Position numbers and translations under genes: made by a program. Below are positions 43,823-53,375 of a stretch of DNA of 64,000 nucleotides, piece by piece (position 1 is the first letter of the stretch; every line of letters starts with the position of its first letter). The DNA comes from Bacteroidota bacterium (GTDB lineage: Bacteria > Bacteroidota > Bacteroidia > Bacteroidales > VadinHA17). Under the pieces are notes generated by a model that saw only the letters and a list, made by a program, of their open reading frames with translations, was not told where the DNA came from and made no database searches. Location of the stretch: NCBI GenBank assembly GCA_029547705.1, contig JAKPOU010000041.1, positions 186,001 through 250,000 of the forward strand, written 5' to 3'.

Positions 43823-45544
43823 ATGAAAAAATCATTTATAAGTATTACGACTTTCCTGCTTGCACTGGTTTTACTGATATCCAATGCCTGCACGAAGAAT
43901 TATGAAGAAATGAATACGGACCCGAAGATTGTAACCGCTGATATTATTGATCCGGGTTTGTTGCTTACCTATGTACAGTCGCAAGCAATTGTGATAGGTG
44001 GAAGTTATGGCAACTCGGCTGATGGCAGTTTATCCGGAATGTGTACGAGGGGGGATGGCAGTCCCTTTGGTGAGGCGGATATGCCGGGAATGTGGAATTT
44101 TTCTTACACCGTTACATTAAATAACCTGTCGGATATTATCCATATTATTGAAAAAAGGGAAAACAGGGACGAATTGGTTAATAAAACGGCGATTGCCAGG
44201 ATAATGAAAGCATGGTCTGTCAGCCGGCTGACTGATACCTATGGTGATGTGCCGTATTCAGAGTCATGTCTTCCCCAGGAACAGGCTATTTACAGTCCTA
44301 AATATGACAGCCAGGAGAGTATTTACAGGGACCTTTTTAAGGAACTGAAGGAAGCAGTCGCCCAGATGGATCCTTCCAAACCCAGTTTCGGAAGTGCCGA
44401 CCTGATTTACGGAGGTGATGTGGGTAAATGGGAAAAACTGGCCAATAGTCTGAGACTCAGACTTGCGCTCAGGATCAGATATGCAGATCCGGATCTTGCC
44501 AGGGCGCAGCTCAGCGATCTGACTGAAGCAGACCTTATGTCTGACCTCGGTGATGATGCCTACATCCTGAACAGTACGGAATATCCGGAGCATCTGAACC
44601 CCAGGTATTTTAGAATTATAAACTGGGGAACTGTTTCGGAAGAGGTCCATACCCATAAGGTTATGATTGACATCCTGAAGAATGATTCGCTAAACATGGA
44701 TCCGCGTATAAAAATTTATGCCGATACTGTAAAAGCACCCTTCAAGGGCGGAACATCCCCCAACGGATACTATTTCCCGCCCTATAAATACCGCGGAGTA
44801 CCCTCAATGGGAACTACACCCATTGAGTACAGATATCCGTGGCAAGGAACTACCGTATCCGACTTGAGTGAATTCTGGAGAGTACCTGTTCTTGCACCTG
44901 CACTGATGAGATGCTCGGAAGTCTATTTCGCACTTGCCGAGGCAAAGCTTGCAGGGATTTTGCCGGCATCGTTTTCAGGTACGGTTCAGGATTATTACAG
45001 AAGAGGTATTGATGCTTCTATCGAGTGGTACAAGTGGTTATATAATCTTGCAGCCCCGCAGATACCCGATTTAATGCTCAAGTACATACATAATCCGGCT
45101 TATGCACCCGGGGCGCAATGGACACAGGCTGACGTTGATAAATATCTCAATCATAAAAAGATCACTGACACTGAAGTGGATAATTTCAAATCAACTGAAA
45201 TGTATTCGTTATCGGGGACGGAGGAAGAACAGCTTGAGAAAATCATCAACCAGAAAATCGTTGCTCTGTATCCGGACGTATTCGAAGGCTGGTGCGAGTA
45301 CAGGAGAACCGGTTATCCCAGGTTGCCGATAGGCCCGGATGAATCACTGCTGAAAGGCGTGGTGCCGAGAAGAAATCCATGGCCCTATAATGAAAGAAAC
45401 ATTAATAGTGAAAGTTACAATGAGGCTCTCGCCAGGTATGGGGGCAAGGATAACCGTCTGGTCAAATTCTGGTGGGATAAAAATCCGAATGCACCGCATG
45501 TCTATCAGTGGACACCACCGTCTATGCCTAGAGCATGGCAGTAA
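43823..45544 (+). CDS. SusD-like outer-membrane lipoprotein 2 (SusD-like_2 type)
   Basis: The ATG at 43823 is chosen over an upstream TTG because it starts a good signal (MKKSFISITTFLLALVLLISNAC, Cys23). The 573-residue protein belongs to the SusD-like_2 branch rather than the RagB branch: NYEEMNTDP near 26, helical tetratricopeptide-like blocks, DVFEGWCEYRRTGYPRLP near the C-terminus. It binds the glycan for the preceding SusC. A very strong terminator follows at 45562-45595. Confidence 0.93.
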   Translation: MKKSFISITTFLLALVLLISNACTKNYEEMNTDPKIVTADIIDPGLLLTYVQSQAIVIGGSYGNSADGSLSGMCTRGDGSPFGEADMPGMWNFSYTVTLNNLSDIIHIIEKRENRDELVNKTAIARIMKAWSVSRLTDTYGDVPYSESCLPQEQAIYSPKYDSQESIYRDLFKELKEAVAQMDPSKPSFGSADLIYGGDVGKWEKLANSLRLRLALRIRYADPDLARAQLSDLTEADLMSDLGDDAYILNSTEYPEHLNPRYFRIINWGTVSEEVHTHKVMIDILKNDSLNMDPRIKIYADTVKAPFKGGTSPNGYYFPPYKYRGVPSMGTTPIEYRYPWQGTTVSDLSEFWRVPVLAPALMRCSEVYFALAEAKLAGILPASFSGTVQDYYRRGIDASIEWYKWLYNLAAPQIPDLMLKYIHNPAYAPGAQWTQADVDKYLNHKKITDTEVDNFKSTEMYSLSGTEEEQLEKIINQKIVALYPDVFEGWCEYRRTGYPRLPIGPDESLLKGVVPRRNPWPYNERNINSESYNEALARYGGKDNRLVKFWWDKNPNAPHVYQWTPPSMPRAWQ

Positions 45545-45561
45545 AAGGATAGTCATTTAAG

Positions 45562-45595
45562 AAAAGCTCATGAAGCATGTGCTTCATGAGCTTTT
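45562..45595. terminator. Bidirectional terminator between SusD 2 and the oxidoreductase
   Basis: AAAAGCTCATGAAGCA (45562-45577) and its exact complement (45580-45595) form a 16-bp stem with a 2-nt loop. A-rich and T-rich ends give a U-tract in both directions, so it can stop transcription of both convergent genes. Confidence 0.9.
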
Positions 45596-45609
45596 TCTTT
45601 GATTAAGCA

Positions 45610-47046
45610 TCAGACTTCCCCGCTGATTTCAAAGCCTTTCCTGTAGGATTTCTCTGACAGTCGCCTGGCTTCTTCGTCATTGACAATGGCCTCATATTCC
45701 GGGGAGAAAAGCAACTGTTTGTTCCCTGCGCGGTAGGAAAGATTGGCCAGATGGATCAGTACCGAGCTGTTGTGTCCTTCCACAATACTGCCGTTGGGCT
45801 GCTTTCTTGTCCTTATGCAGTCGATGTAATTCAGGATATGAGCCTTGAGGGGGAAGATGCCCTTGTCCTGTGCAACAATCTTCTCATCCTTGTCGAATGC
45901 CTGCCATCCTCCTCCCATTCTCCCGGCTATCATCATTTTCTTTGTGCCGTAAATATCAATTCTGGTTGCATTCTGCATCCACTTCGGGTAGATGCTTCCA
46001 TATCTTACCTCAGGACCTTCCTTCTGGAAATAAGGTGTGCATTCGCCTGTTTCAAGGGTCAGGACAAAATTTCCGTAATCGAAGGTTGTCATCTGATAAT
46101 CCGGTATTTCTCTCCCGTCATCGAAAAAATATCTGCCTCCCGCACAACAGGCCGATTTTGGAAACCCCGGATCGCCGAGTATCAGTCTTGCCATGTCCAG
46201 CTGGTGGATTGATCCGCCCGAGGTTACCGGCCCCCCGGAATAATCCCAGTAATATATCCAGGATTTGTTCCTCGATACATTATACGGAACTTTCGGTGCC
46301 GGTCCCAGCCACATATCCCAATCAATGGTATCGGGTACGGCAGAATCTTCCTTTTCATTAAAGGGAACAGGGCCATCCAGCAGTTCTTTCACATGTACCG
46401 CCACAATATCCCCAAGCTCACCGCTTTTTATATAGTCACGGGCAGTAAGTGCATAATCGGCGCTTCTGTTTTGCATTCCGCACTGTACAATTCTTTCATA
46501 TTTCATTGCTGCCTTTATCATCTGCTGACCTTCAAAAATCGAATGCGATACTGTCTTTTCAACATATACATCCTTCCCGGCCTGGCAGGCCCGTATTGTT
46601 GCAAGTGCATGCCAGTGTTCGGGTGTCTCTATAAAGACGCCGTCAACCTCCGGATCGTCAAACACAGTCCGCATGTCCCTCACAGACAGCGGTCTGAAAC
46701 CCTGGATCTTTTCCAGTTCGGAAATGGCACGGCCCCCACGTGTATCGTCAACATCACATACATATTTTATCAATATATTCTCGCCTGATGATGCAGCTTC
46801 CAGTATCAGTGCCGTGCCCCATGCCCCGGCACCGATAAGGGCAAGAATGACCCTGTCTGATGCCGGCCTGGTTTTCGAGGATGGAAAATCACTCTTTATC
46901 ATTGTCCTGTAGTCAGGTACTATGTTTTTCACTGCAGATTTTCCGGAATGTGATCCCCTTTCACCGGCAGAATTTCTGCATGAGCTTCCAAGTGCCATAC
47001 CTGCTATTCCGGCAGACGTTATTGTGAAAAATTTTCTTCTTTTCAT
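45610..47046 (-). CDS. Gfo/Idh/MocA-family oxidoreductase 2, Tat-type signal
   Basis: A 478-residue protein with an Arg-Arg leader (MKRRKFFTITSAGIAGMALGSSC) that resembles a Tat signal with a possible lipobox Cys23. The Rossmann motif GAGAWG lies at 72-77, TPEHWHA at 141-147, and EKT at 163-165 replaces the more common EKP. The C-terminal part has WYYWDYSGGPVTSGGSIHQLD-like residues of secreted family members. It is probably a sugar or glycoside oxidoreductase, perhaps of the retaining NAD-dependent type. It is convergent with SusD 2 and divergent from the propeller protein. Confidence 0.9.
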   Translation of the reverse strand: MKRRKFFTITSAGIAGMALGSSCRNSAGERGSHSGKSAVKNIVPDYRTMIKSDFPSSKTRPASDRVILALIGAGAWGTALILEAASSGENILIKYVCDVDDTRGGRAISELEKIQGFRPLSVRDMRTVFDDPEVDGVFIETPEHWHALATIRACQAGKDVYVEKTVSHSIFEGQQMIKAAMKYERIVQCGMQNRSADYALTARDYIKSGELGDIVAVHVKELLDGPVPFNEKEDSAVPDTIDWDMWLGPAPKVPYNVSRNKSWIYYWDYSGGPVTSGGSIHQLDMARLILGDPGFPKSACCAGGRYFFDDGREIPDYQMTTFDYGNFVLTLETGECTPYFQKEGPEVRYGSIYPKWMQNATRIDIYGTKKMMIAGRMGGGWQAFDKDEKIVAQDKGIFPLKAHILNYIDCIRTRKQPNGSIVEGHNSSVLIHLANLSYRAGNKQLLFSPEYEAIVNDEEARRLSEKSYRKGFEISGEV

Positions 47047-47547
47047 AGTGGAGGAATTTATTGATTTATCTGAGGCTTTATATACTGTAGTCCGGCAGGG
47101 CGGGAAATTCTATGGTATTCCTTTCACTTCCGGTACTGACCGTTTTGCAATATATCTGAAAGGACTTTTTGAATGTTCTGCGTTCAGCATTTACGAAAAA
47201 GGCTTTAAAAGAGTGTTGCAGGAATTTTAAAAAAGAAGTAAACCTTGCTTCCAGGTGTAAAGAAAACATTTCTTTCTTTTATATACTTAATATCTACAAA
47301 ATTATATTATTATTTTTATAATTGTAAGTGCGTATGGTTTTCCGAAACACTTCCTGTTGTTTTATCCGGAGCCTTTTCTTATTTTATCGTTTGACAAAAG
47401 AGGATAACATTTATATGAAATCACGCATTGTAATTTTTTCAGACGATTAAATATGTATAAAAGCTGTTTGTTCCGGCAGGGGATATTTAAGATATTCTTT
47501 AATAAAAAAGCGTTTGAATCATTTAATATTTTGAATAATCAATAGTT
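47047..47547. other. Divergent AT-rich region before the Asp-box propeller gene
   Basis: 501 bp, very AT-rich, between the oxidoreductase and the propeller gene. ACGATTAA (47442-47449) and AAAAGCGTTT (47504-47513) faintly resemble the PUL 1 operator but do not form its palindrome. No perfect promoter, RNA gene or protein-like ORF was found. Confidence 0.5.
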
Positions 47548-49971
47548 ATGAAAAATCTTGGAATCTGCAGTTTCATTCTTTTTCTTTCCGTTACAGTCGG
47601 AGCCTGCAGGGAACGCAGTTCAGGCAAATTCAGCGGGAAAGACGGGCAGCAATATGATCAGTGGCATGTTATAGGACCGGGAGGAGGAGGCGGGGTGTTC
47701 AAGCCAACCCTTAGTCCGTTCAATGAAAATTTCGTGCTGACTCATTGTGATATGACAGGGGCATATCTGTCGCATGACGGCGGCCGGACCTGGAAAATGA
47801 AAAATCTCTGGAATGTGCCCCTTGATTTCGAGTTTGACCCGGCAGATTCAAATACCGTTTATACAGCTACTCAGGGATTTCTTCACGGGGAAGACAGGGG
47901 TTCAGGAATTTCTTTACTGCTCCGGTCCTCCGACAGCGGGGAAACATGGGAAATATGCTATCCTGATATTTCATCTGCCGGAAAGGCTGAAAAGATTCAA
48001 AGTTCCCGATTCAGAATTTCAGAACTGGTTGAGGGTGCCATTGACGGTAATATACAGAAAGTTGAAGTAGATCCGGAAGATAATGAATGTATTTATCTGG
48101 GTATTGCTCCCCTCTTTGAATTTATGGGAGGACGGGGCTCTCAATCACTTCCTTCAGAAGTCTACGTTGTATCAACCTCAGACAGGGGCAGGACCTGGCG
48201 CCGGCTTGCCTCGTTTCCAGGAACAGAGATTCTTGCCCTGTTTCCCGGGGCAGACAGTGAAAAACTCATTGCTTTCTCAGACAGGGCCTGTGTTCATATT
48301 GACAAATCCAGCGGCAGCATGACTGCTTTTCCCATGCCATCAGAAAGGATTATTATAATTGACGGCGGAAAAAGCAATAATGGATTTCTGATATACGCAC
48401 AGGCGCCGTTTACGGCTGGCAGGAAAGGAGGGATGTTGTTGAGCAGCGACCTGGGGAAGTCCTGGCGTCAGATAAATGAGGGATTGTTGTCTGAAAACGA
48501 AAAAGATCCGCTTCCTTCCTTCCGGCAGGCTCTTGCTGTGTGTGAAAACCGGGCGGAAACAGTTTATATAGGCATTGATTTCCCCCGGAAGGATTCCGTG
48601 GGGCGCAATGATCCGCTTTACTGTATTTACAAGACGGAGGATGCCGGAAAAAAATGGGAGCCGGTGCTTGTGTCTTCGTCGCGCAGGGGTTATATTACCG
48701 GTAATTTCAGCGGTTCATGGATGGAGGAAAGCTATGATCCCGGATGGGGCGGCAGTCCCATTGATCTGGGAGTGGCACCGAACAACCCGGATGTATGCTA
48801 TGCAGGTGATAACGGGAAAGGATACAGAACAGCAGACGGAGGCAAAACATGGGTGCAGGTATACAGCCATAACAACCCCGACGGTTCATATGCCAGCAAC
48901 GGTCTTAATGTGACAACATGCTACGGGGTACATTTCGATCCTTATGACAGGGATCATTTCTTTATCAGCTATACGGACATAGGCTTGTTTCACACATTCA
49001 GCGGCGGAAAAAGCTGGTATCACTCGCTTGAAGGAATTCCACGCAGCTGGCAAAACACCTGCTACGATATAGAATTTGACCCCGGTGTCAGGGGAAGGGT
49101 TTGGTCTGCCTGGGCAAATGCCCATGACCTGCCGCGGACTAAAATGTTCGGGGGCCGTGGCTTCGGCGGGTATGAAGGAGGGGTTGCGGTTTCTGAGGAC
49201 GGAGGTCTGACATGGAAAAAAAGCAGTGAAGGACTCCCCGGAAATTCAATCTGTACGAATGTGCTGCTTGATCCGGCATCGCCGGAAAACAACCGGACTC
49301 TGTATGTCAGTGTATTTGACAGGGGAGTGTATAAGACCGAAGATGACGGTAAAACCTGGAATATTGTAAACAATGGTTTTGGGAAAAATCTGTTTGCCTG
49401 GCAGTTAAGACAAAACAGCAGGGGACGCCTTTTTGCCCTCTTCGCACGCGGCGAGTCTGCCGGTAAAACTGTTGACGGTGCTGTTTATTACAGTGATGAT
49501 AGAGCAGCAACGTGGACACAGCTGAAATTACCGGAGAATGTCAACGGACCTCATGACCTTCTTGTGGATCCACTAAATCCGGATATTATGTATGTTTCCT
49601 GCTGGCCCAGAAGCGATCTGGGGCCGGATGCAAAGGGAGGGGTCATAAAAACAACAGACGGCGGAAAAAGCTGGACCCGGGTATTTGATGAAAGGATCCG
49701 TGTTAACTCAGCAGGCATGGATCCCCGGAATCCTGAAATAATCTACATTAATACATTTCAGAATGCAGCCTACCGTTCAGAGGATTCGGGTGAAACCTGG
49801 CAGAGAATCGAAGGGTACAGATTCAAGTGGGGTCAGCGACCAGTTCCGGATGTAAATAATCCCGGCATGCTGTATCTTACAACATATGGGGGGAGTGTTT
49901 TCCATGGTCCTGCAAAAGGAATTCCCGGAATCCCTGACGATATCACAAATATGCCAGAGGGCTGGTGGTAG
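47548..49971 (+). CDS. Large Asp-box (BNR/sortilin/GH74-like) beta-propeller lipoprotein
   Basis: An 807-residue lipoprotein (GAC, Cys20). It contains about twelve Asp-box motifs of the form SxDxGxTW, for example SHDGGRTW, SSDSGETW, TSDRGRTW, TADGGKTW, SEDGGLTW, TEDDGKTW, TTDGGKSW and SEDSGETW, spread through the whole length. This implies two beta-propellers as in GH74 xyloglucanases and VPS10/sortilin proteins. The N-terminal GPGGGGGVFKPTLSP...DMTGAYLSHDGG is like the start of GH74 proteins. The catalytic residues of GH74 cannot be confirmed by eye, so enzyme or binding protein is open. It stands alone. Confidence 0.85.
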   Translation: MKNLGICSFILFLSVTVGACRERSSGKFSGKDGQQYDQWHVIGPGGGGGVFKPTLSPFNENFVLTHCDMTGAYLSHDGGRTWKMKNLWNVPLDFEFDPADSNTVYTATQGFLHGEDRGSGISLLLRSSDSGETWEICYPDISSAGKAEKIQSSRFRISELVEGAIDGNIQKVEVDPEDNECIYLGIAPLFEFMGGRGSQSLPSEVYVVSTSDRGRTWRRLASFPGTEILALFPGADSEKLIAFSDRACVHIDKSSGSMTAFPMPSERIIIIDGGKSNNGFLIYAQAPFTAGRKGGMLLSSDLGKSWRQINEGLLSENEKDPLPSFRQALAVCENRAETVYIGIDFPRKDSVGRNDPLYCIYKTEDAGKKWEPVLVSSSRRGYITGNFSGSWMEESYDPGWGGSPIDLGVAPNNPDVCYAGDNGKGYRTADGGKTWVQVYSHNNPDGSYASNGLNVTTCYGVHFDPYDRDHFFISYTDIGLFHTFSGGKSWYHSLEGIPRSWQNTCYDIEFDPGVRGRVWSAWANAHDLPRTKMFGGRGFGGYEGGVAVSEDGGLTWKKSSEGLPGNSICTNVLLDPASPENNRTLYVSVFDRGVYKTEDDGKTWNIVNNGFGKNLFAWQLRQNSRGRLFALFARGESAGKTVDGAVYYSDDRAATWTQLKLPENVNGPHDLLVDPLNPDIMYVSCWPRSDLGPDAKGGVIKTTDGGKSWTRVFDERIRVNSAGMDPRNPEIIYINTFQNAAYRSEDSGETWQRIEGYRFKWGQRPVPDVNNPGMLYLTTYGGSVFHGPAKGIPGIPDDITNMPEGWW

Positions 49972-50264
49972 AAATTTTTGCAACAGGAATAGAACCGGTA
50001 TGCCCGGGATGTCCGGCTGAAAAAACTCCCCGGCAAAGAGAGTAATGCTTTCTGTCTAAATGCATTACAAATACACGACCTGATTCCTGCCAGATTAATT
50101 ATGGCTTGCAGACTGAAATATGCTAAATATCATAAGTAATATTCGTCAATTAATTAAGACAAAAAGATCCTATAATCTATAATTGATATACTTTTGGAGC
50201 AATTGAAATTCAAGAATTTTCATACACCTGATGAAAAGTAGTGTTTAATTTAATTTATAAATTC
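49972..50264. other. Intergenic region before the outer-membrane barrel gene
   Basis: About 290 bp, AT-rich. TACTTTTG at 50189-50196 fits TAnnTTTG and lies 69 bp before the barrel start; a -33 box was not found. Nothing else was recognised. Confidence 0.45.
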
Positions 50265-50825
50265 ATGAAGAGAATTTTATTGTTTGCGGCTGTCGTCAGC
50301 TTAATTGCGGGACAACTAAATGCTCAGGACGCTGTTTTCGCTAAAGGAGACAAAGTCCTTAACCTTGGTCTGGGTCTGGGTACTTCCCTTTATCACGGGC
50401 GCTATTGGAAGAGTCAGATTCCACCTGTGTCGGCATCACTCGAATTTGGGGTTGCAGATAACATTATTGATGAGAAAGGTCTGATTGGTATTGGTCCCTA
50501 TCTTGGTTACACGTCCTATAAGTACCAGGTTGTGGACTGGGGGTGGAAATATTCCAATTTCATTCTGGGAGTAAAGGGAAATTTTCACTATCTGTTTGTT
50601 GATAATCTGGACACTTATGCAGGAATTTTACTGGGCTACAATGTGTCAAGTTCCAAGGAATTTGGCGTGATAACCCCGGGTTATGATTATTCATATTCGG
50701 CCGGTGGTCTTATTTATGGAGGGTTTGTCGGCGCAAGGTATTATTTCAAGGAAAGTTTCGCGGTTATGGCCGAGGCCGGTTATGGTCTTACCTATCTCAC
50801 TCTGGGCGTTTCACTGAAATTGTAG
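50265..50825 (+). CDS. Outer-membrane beta-barrel protein, unknown function
   Basis: The ATG at 50265 begins a signal peptide (MKRILLFAAVVSLIAGQLNAQ); the frame is open from GTG 50241. The 186-residue protein has alternating aromatic and glycine-rich strands and a C-terminal terminal-strand pattern (LTYLTLGVSLKL), as in small eight-stranded OmpW/PorT-like barrels. No function can be assigned. A hairpin follows at 50835-50880. Confidence 0.72.
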   Translation: MKRILLFAAVVSLIAGQLNAQDAVFAKGDKVLNLGLGLGTSLYHGRYWKSQIPPVSASLEFGVADNIIDEKGLIGIGPYLGYTSYKYQVVDWGWKYSNFILGVKGNFHYLFVDNLDTYAGILLGYNVSSSKEFGVITPGYDYSYSAGGLIYGGFVGARYYFKESFAVMAEAGYGLTYLTLGVSLKL

Positions 50826-50834
50826 AAACAGTTT

Positions 50835-50880
50835 CGGGGTTATGGCAGGAACAGCCTGAAGTTTTTCCTGGCATACCCCG
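50835..50880. repeat. Imperfect hairpin between barrel gene and kdsD-like gene
   Basis: 50835-50851 pairs with 50865-50880 over about 15 bp with one bulge and one mismatch (CGGGGT...CAGGAA against TTCCTG...ACCCCG). It lies 10 bp past the plus-strand stop and between convergent genes. No strong T-tract follows, so terminator function is only likely. Confidence 0.5.
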
Positions 50881-50952
50881 GGCATTATTTCATTGAAACT
50901 GTAGTTGTATTGCCGCAGTGGGGTAAACAAGCCCCGGAATGATAACCGGTGG

Positions 50953-51579
50953 TTAATCTGCCATCCCTCCGGGCTGCGTTTGCCCTCCTTGTCTTGACTT
51001 GTCACCCAGGTATCCGCTGTGATGCCGTTTCGCATATTCACCTGCAGTAAATCTGATCTTTTCCATCATTAAAACAACCAGGATATCACCTATAACCGTC
51101 ATCACTGTTGTTGATGTTGTCGGGGTAAGATCGAGGGGGCATACCTCCCGGGGATTGCCTGTCAGAACAATGTATTCAAGCTTTTCGCGGAATGACGGGT
51201 TTTCATTTCCTGTAATTGCAACGACAGGTATTGACGGATACAGCAGTTTTGCCAGGTCAATCAGTTCTATTATTTCTCTTGTTTTTCCTGAATTCGATAT
51301 CACCAGAAGAATGTCATTTTCCTGGATGATTCCGAGATCCCCGTGCTGAGCTTCGCTGGGATGGAGAAATACTGCCGGCGTACCGGTGCTGCAGAATGTT
51401 GTTGCAATATTGTCCGCAACCTGTCCCACTTTACCCATTCCGCTGATGATCAGCTTTCCTTTAAGTTTATGAACATGATGATGAATCAGGTCAGTTATTC
51501 CGTTATAATTATTTGACAGGGGGATGTTTCTGATTGCATCAGCCTCCTTTTCAAGAATATTTTCTATTTTTAATTTCAT
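50953..51579 (-). CDS. kdsD: Arabinose-5-phosphate isomerase-like SIS protein
   Basis: A 208-residue protein with a single SIS domain: ISGMGKVGQVADNIATTFCSTGTPAVFLHP (45-74), SEAQHGDLG, SNSGKTREI, and the C-terminal AKRHHSGYLGDK that corresponds to the HPxGxLG end of KdsD/KpsF SIS domains. The reaction is ribulose-5-phosphate to arabinose-5-phosphate, the first step of Kdo synthesis. CBS domains found in long KdsD proteins are absent. It lies 105 bp after kdsA on the same strand, which supports the Kdo role. A 6-phospho-3-hexuloisomerase is the alternative. Confidence 0.82.
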   Translation of the reverse strand: MKLKIENILEKEADAIRNIPLSNNYNGITDLIHHHVHKLKGKLIISGMGKVGQVADNIATTFCSTGTPAVFLHPSEAQHGDLGIIQENDILLVISNSGKTREIIELIDLAKLLYPSIPVVAITGNENPSFREKLEYIVLTGNPREVCPLDLTPTTSTTVMTVIGDILVVLMMEKIRFTAGEYAKRHHSGYLGDKSRQGGQTQPGGMAD

Positions 51580-51684
51580 GCGACCGGATTTTATGGAATG
51601 ATCCCTTCAAAGGCCGGTAAATTACTAAAAATTGGCTTCACAGAACTTGCTTCGGTGCTTATAGTCAGAATCATCATTCCGGTT

Positions 51685-52515
51685 TCATAAGCTGTTTATA
51701 GCATTTTTAATTGCAATCAGCTGTTTGAGAATGTATTCCATTTTGTCGAGTTTCAGCATGTTTTCGCCGTCAGATCTGGCAGAGGCAGGATCGGGATGTG
51801 TTTCAATGAATATACCATCTGCTCCGGCGGCAATTGCAGCCCTGCCGATTATTTCAATCATTCCCGGATTGCCTCCGCTTACTCCTGATGGCTGGTTTGG
51901 CTGTTGGAGGGAATGTGTTATGTCAACAATTACCGGCACCTTGTTTTCCTTCATTTCAGCTATGTTCCGAAAATCCACGACGAGGTCCTGATATCCGAAG
52001 GTTGTGCCTCTTTCTGTAAGCATTACATTCCTGTTGCCCGCGTTATGTACTTTCGTTACTGCAAACTTCATGGCGCTTCCCGAAAGGAATTGCCCCTTCT
52101 TGATATTTAACCATTTGCCCGTACGGGCTGCCGCTTCCAGAAGATCCGTCTGGCGGCACAGAAAGGCTGGTATCTGCAATACGTCAACATATCCGGCAGC
52201 AATTTCAGCTTCATCAGGATTATGTATATCGGTTACAGCGGGGACGGAATATTTACTGCTGATCCTTTTCAATATACCAAGGGCTTTTATATCGCCGATA
52301 CCTTGGAATGAATCGCCTCTCGATCTGTTGGCCTTCCGGTAAGAAGCTTTTAAAATAAGGGGGATTTTATATTTGTCCGACAACCCGGCCAGATGTCCGG
52401 CCACAGTATCGAGCAGATCTTCTGATTCCACCACGCAGGGGCCGGCAATGAGCAGAAAGGATTTTTCATTGTCCGCATGTTTCAGATCCGGTATTTTGGG
52501 AATTATGGTTTTCAT
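51685..52515 (-). CDS. kdsA: 3-deoxy-8-phosphooctulonate (Kdo-8-P) synthase
   Basis: A 276-residue TIM-barrel protein. Signatures: IAGPCVVES (23-31), ILKASYRKANRSRGDSF, VTDIHNPDEA, LQIPAFLCRQTDLLEA, TERGTTFGYQDLVVDFRN, and DITHSLQQPNQPSG. It condenses phosphoenolpyruvate with arabinose-5-phosphate to Kdo-8-phosphate for lipid A core assembly. It is followed by the kdsD-like gene, so two consecutive Kdo steps are coded together. kdsB and kdsC are not in the window. Cytoplasmic. Confidence 0.96.
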   Translation of the reverse strand: MKTIIPKIPDLKHADNEKSFLLIAGPCVVESEDLLDTVAGHLAGLSDKYKIPLILKASYRKANRSRGDSFQGIGDIKALGILKRISSKYSVPAVTDIHNPDEAEIAAGYVDVLQIPAFLCRQTDLLEAAARTGKWLNIKKGQFLSGSAMKFAVTKVHNAGNRNVMLTERGTTFGYQDLVVDFRNIAEMKENKVPVIVDITHSLQQPNQPSGVSGGNPGMIEIIGRAAIAAGADGIFIETHPDPASARSDGENMLKLDKMEYILKQLIAIKNAINSL

Positions 52516-52751
52516 AGAATCATTTTTCTGTTCCTGGTCAGTTTTACTACGTTTCAGATTCCCGTCCGGTTTTAAACAGGAAAATCTTCACTGGCTCAGT
52601 TTTCGGTTATTGATATGAAAAAAAATTGCTCTAAATTAACAAATTGCTGAAACAGAAAACATGGTTTTTCCCGGAAAACTGATACGGGCTGCAGATTTGG
52701 CCCGGTACAGTGAGCACAGGTTACAAGATTTCAGGAGGTCTGAAGAAAGGG

Positions 52752-53375
52752 TTAAAAGATACTGCGCCAGAGGTTGCCCAGGGTATATCCCACATCTTCC
52801 ATATAGTACACGGCAGATACCGTCAGGAGCCTGTTCCTGATTACTTCCCTGTAAGCGTGGGATATGTTTAAGAATCCGAAACCATAGTTTATGCCGATCT
52901 GCAGATTGCCGATCTCGAAACCAGCACCCAGATTTATTCCGTAATCCATTCTTTTAAACTGTGATGCCCTGGAACCGAAACTAATTTTGTTGCTTACATT
53001 GTTTTTTCTTTTTGCTGAAATACCCGCTGCCGCATAAGGCCCGGCCTGTGCAAACAGTTTCCATGAAATGAAGTCCAGCCTGTATGTCAGATTTATAGGA
53101 AATTCAAGATATCTTACAGGTATTTTATACACATCAGTCCTGGCACCTTTTTTAACAAATGAAATACCGGTGCCCAGTGACAAAGCATCTGAAAGCGGCA
53201 CTTCGCCCAATATCCCGCCGCTGACCCCGAACAGGTTTCCCGACGATGATTCGAATTCATAGATTACATATCTTCCTGTTGCAAAAGATAAACCTCCCTT
53301 TACTCCAAGTACCTGTGCATTTACGGCAATAAGGCTTACGTATCCCAAGCAAATGAGGATCAGTATCTTCTTCAT
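52752..53375 (-). CDS. Outer-membrane beta-barrel protein (PorT-like)
   Basis: A 207-residue protein with signal MKKILILICLGYVSLIAVNAQ. The mature part starts VLGVKGGLSFATG, like PorT and outer-membrane-beta-barrel proteins of Bacteroidota, with alternating strands (GTGISFVKKGARTDVY, YLEFPINLTYRL, AGPYAAAGISAKR, IGINYGFGFLNIS). Function unknown. It lies about 236 bp upstream of kdsA on the same strand, but the gap makes co-transcription uncertain. Confidence 0.8.
   Translation of the reverse strand: MKKILILICLGYVSLIAVNAQVLGVKGGLSFATGRYVIYEFESSSGNLFGVSGGILGEVPLSDALSLGTGISFVKKGARTDVYKIPVRYLEFPINLTYRLDFISWKLFAQAGPYAAAGISAKRKNNVSNKISFGSRASQFKRMDYGINLGAGFEIGNLQIGINYGFGFLNISHAYREVIRNRLLTVSAVYYMEDVGYTLGNLWRSIF

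Noticed and set aside
47442..47513. ACGATTAA and AAAAGCGTTT as extra copies of the PUL 1 operator
   Set aside because: They lack the full palindrome and the shared promoter context found at 2007 and 19501.
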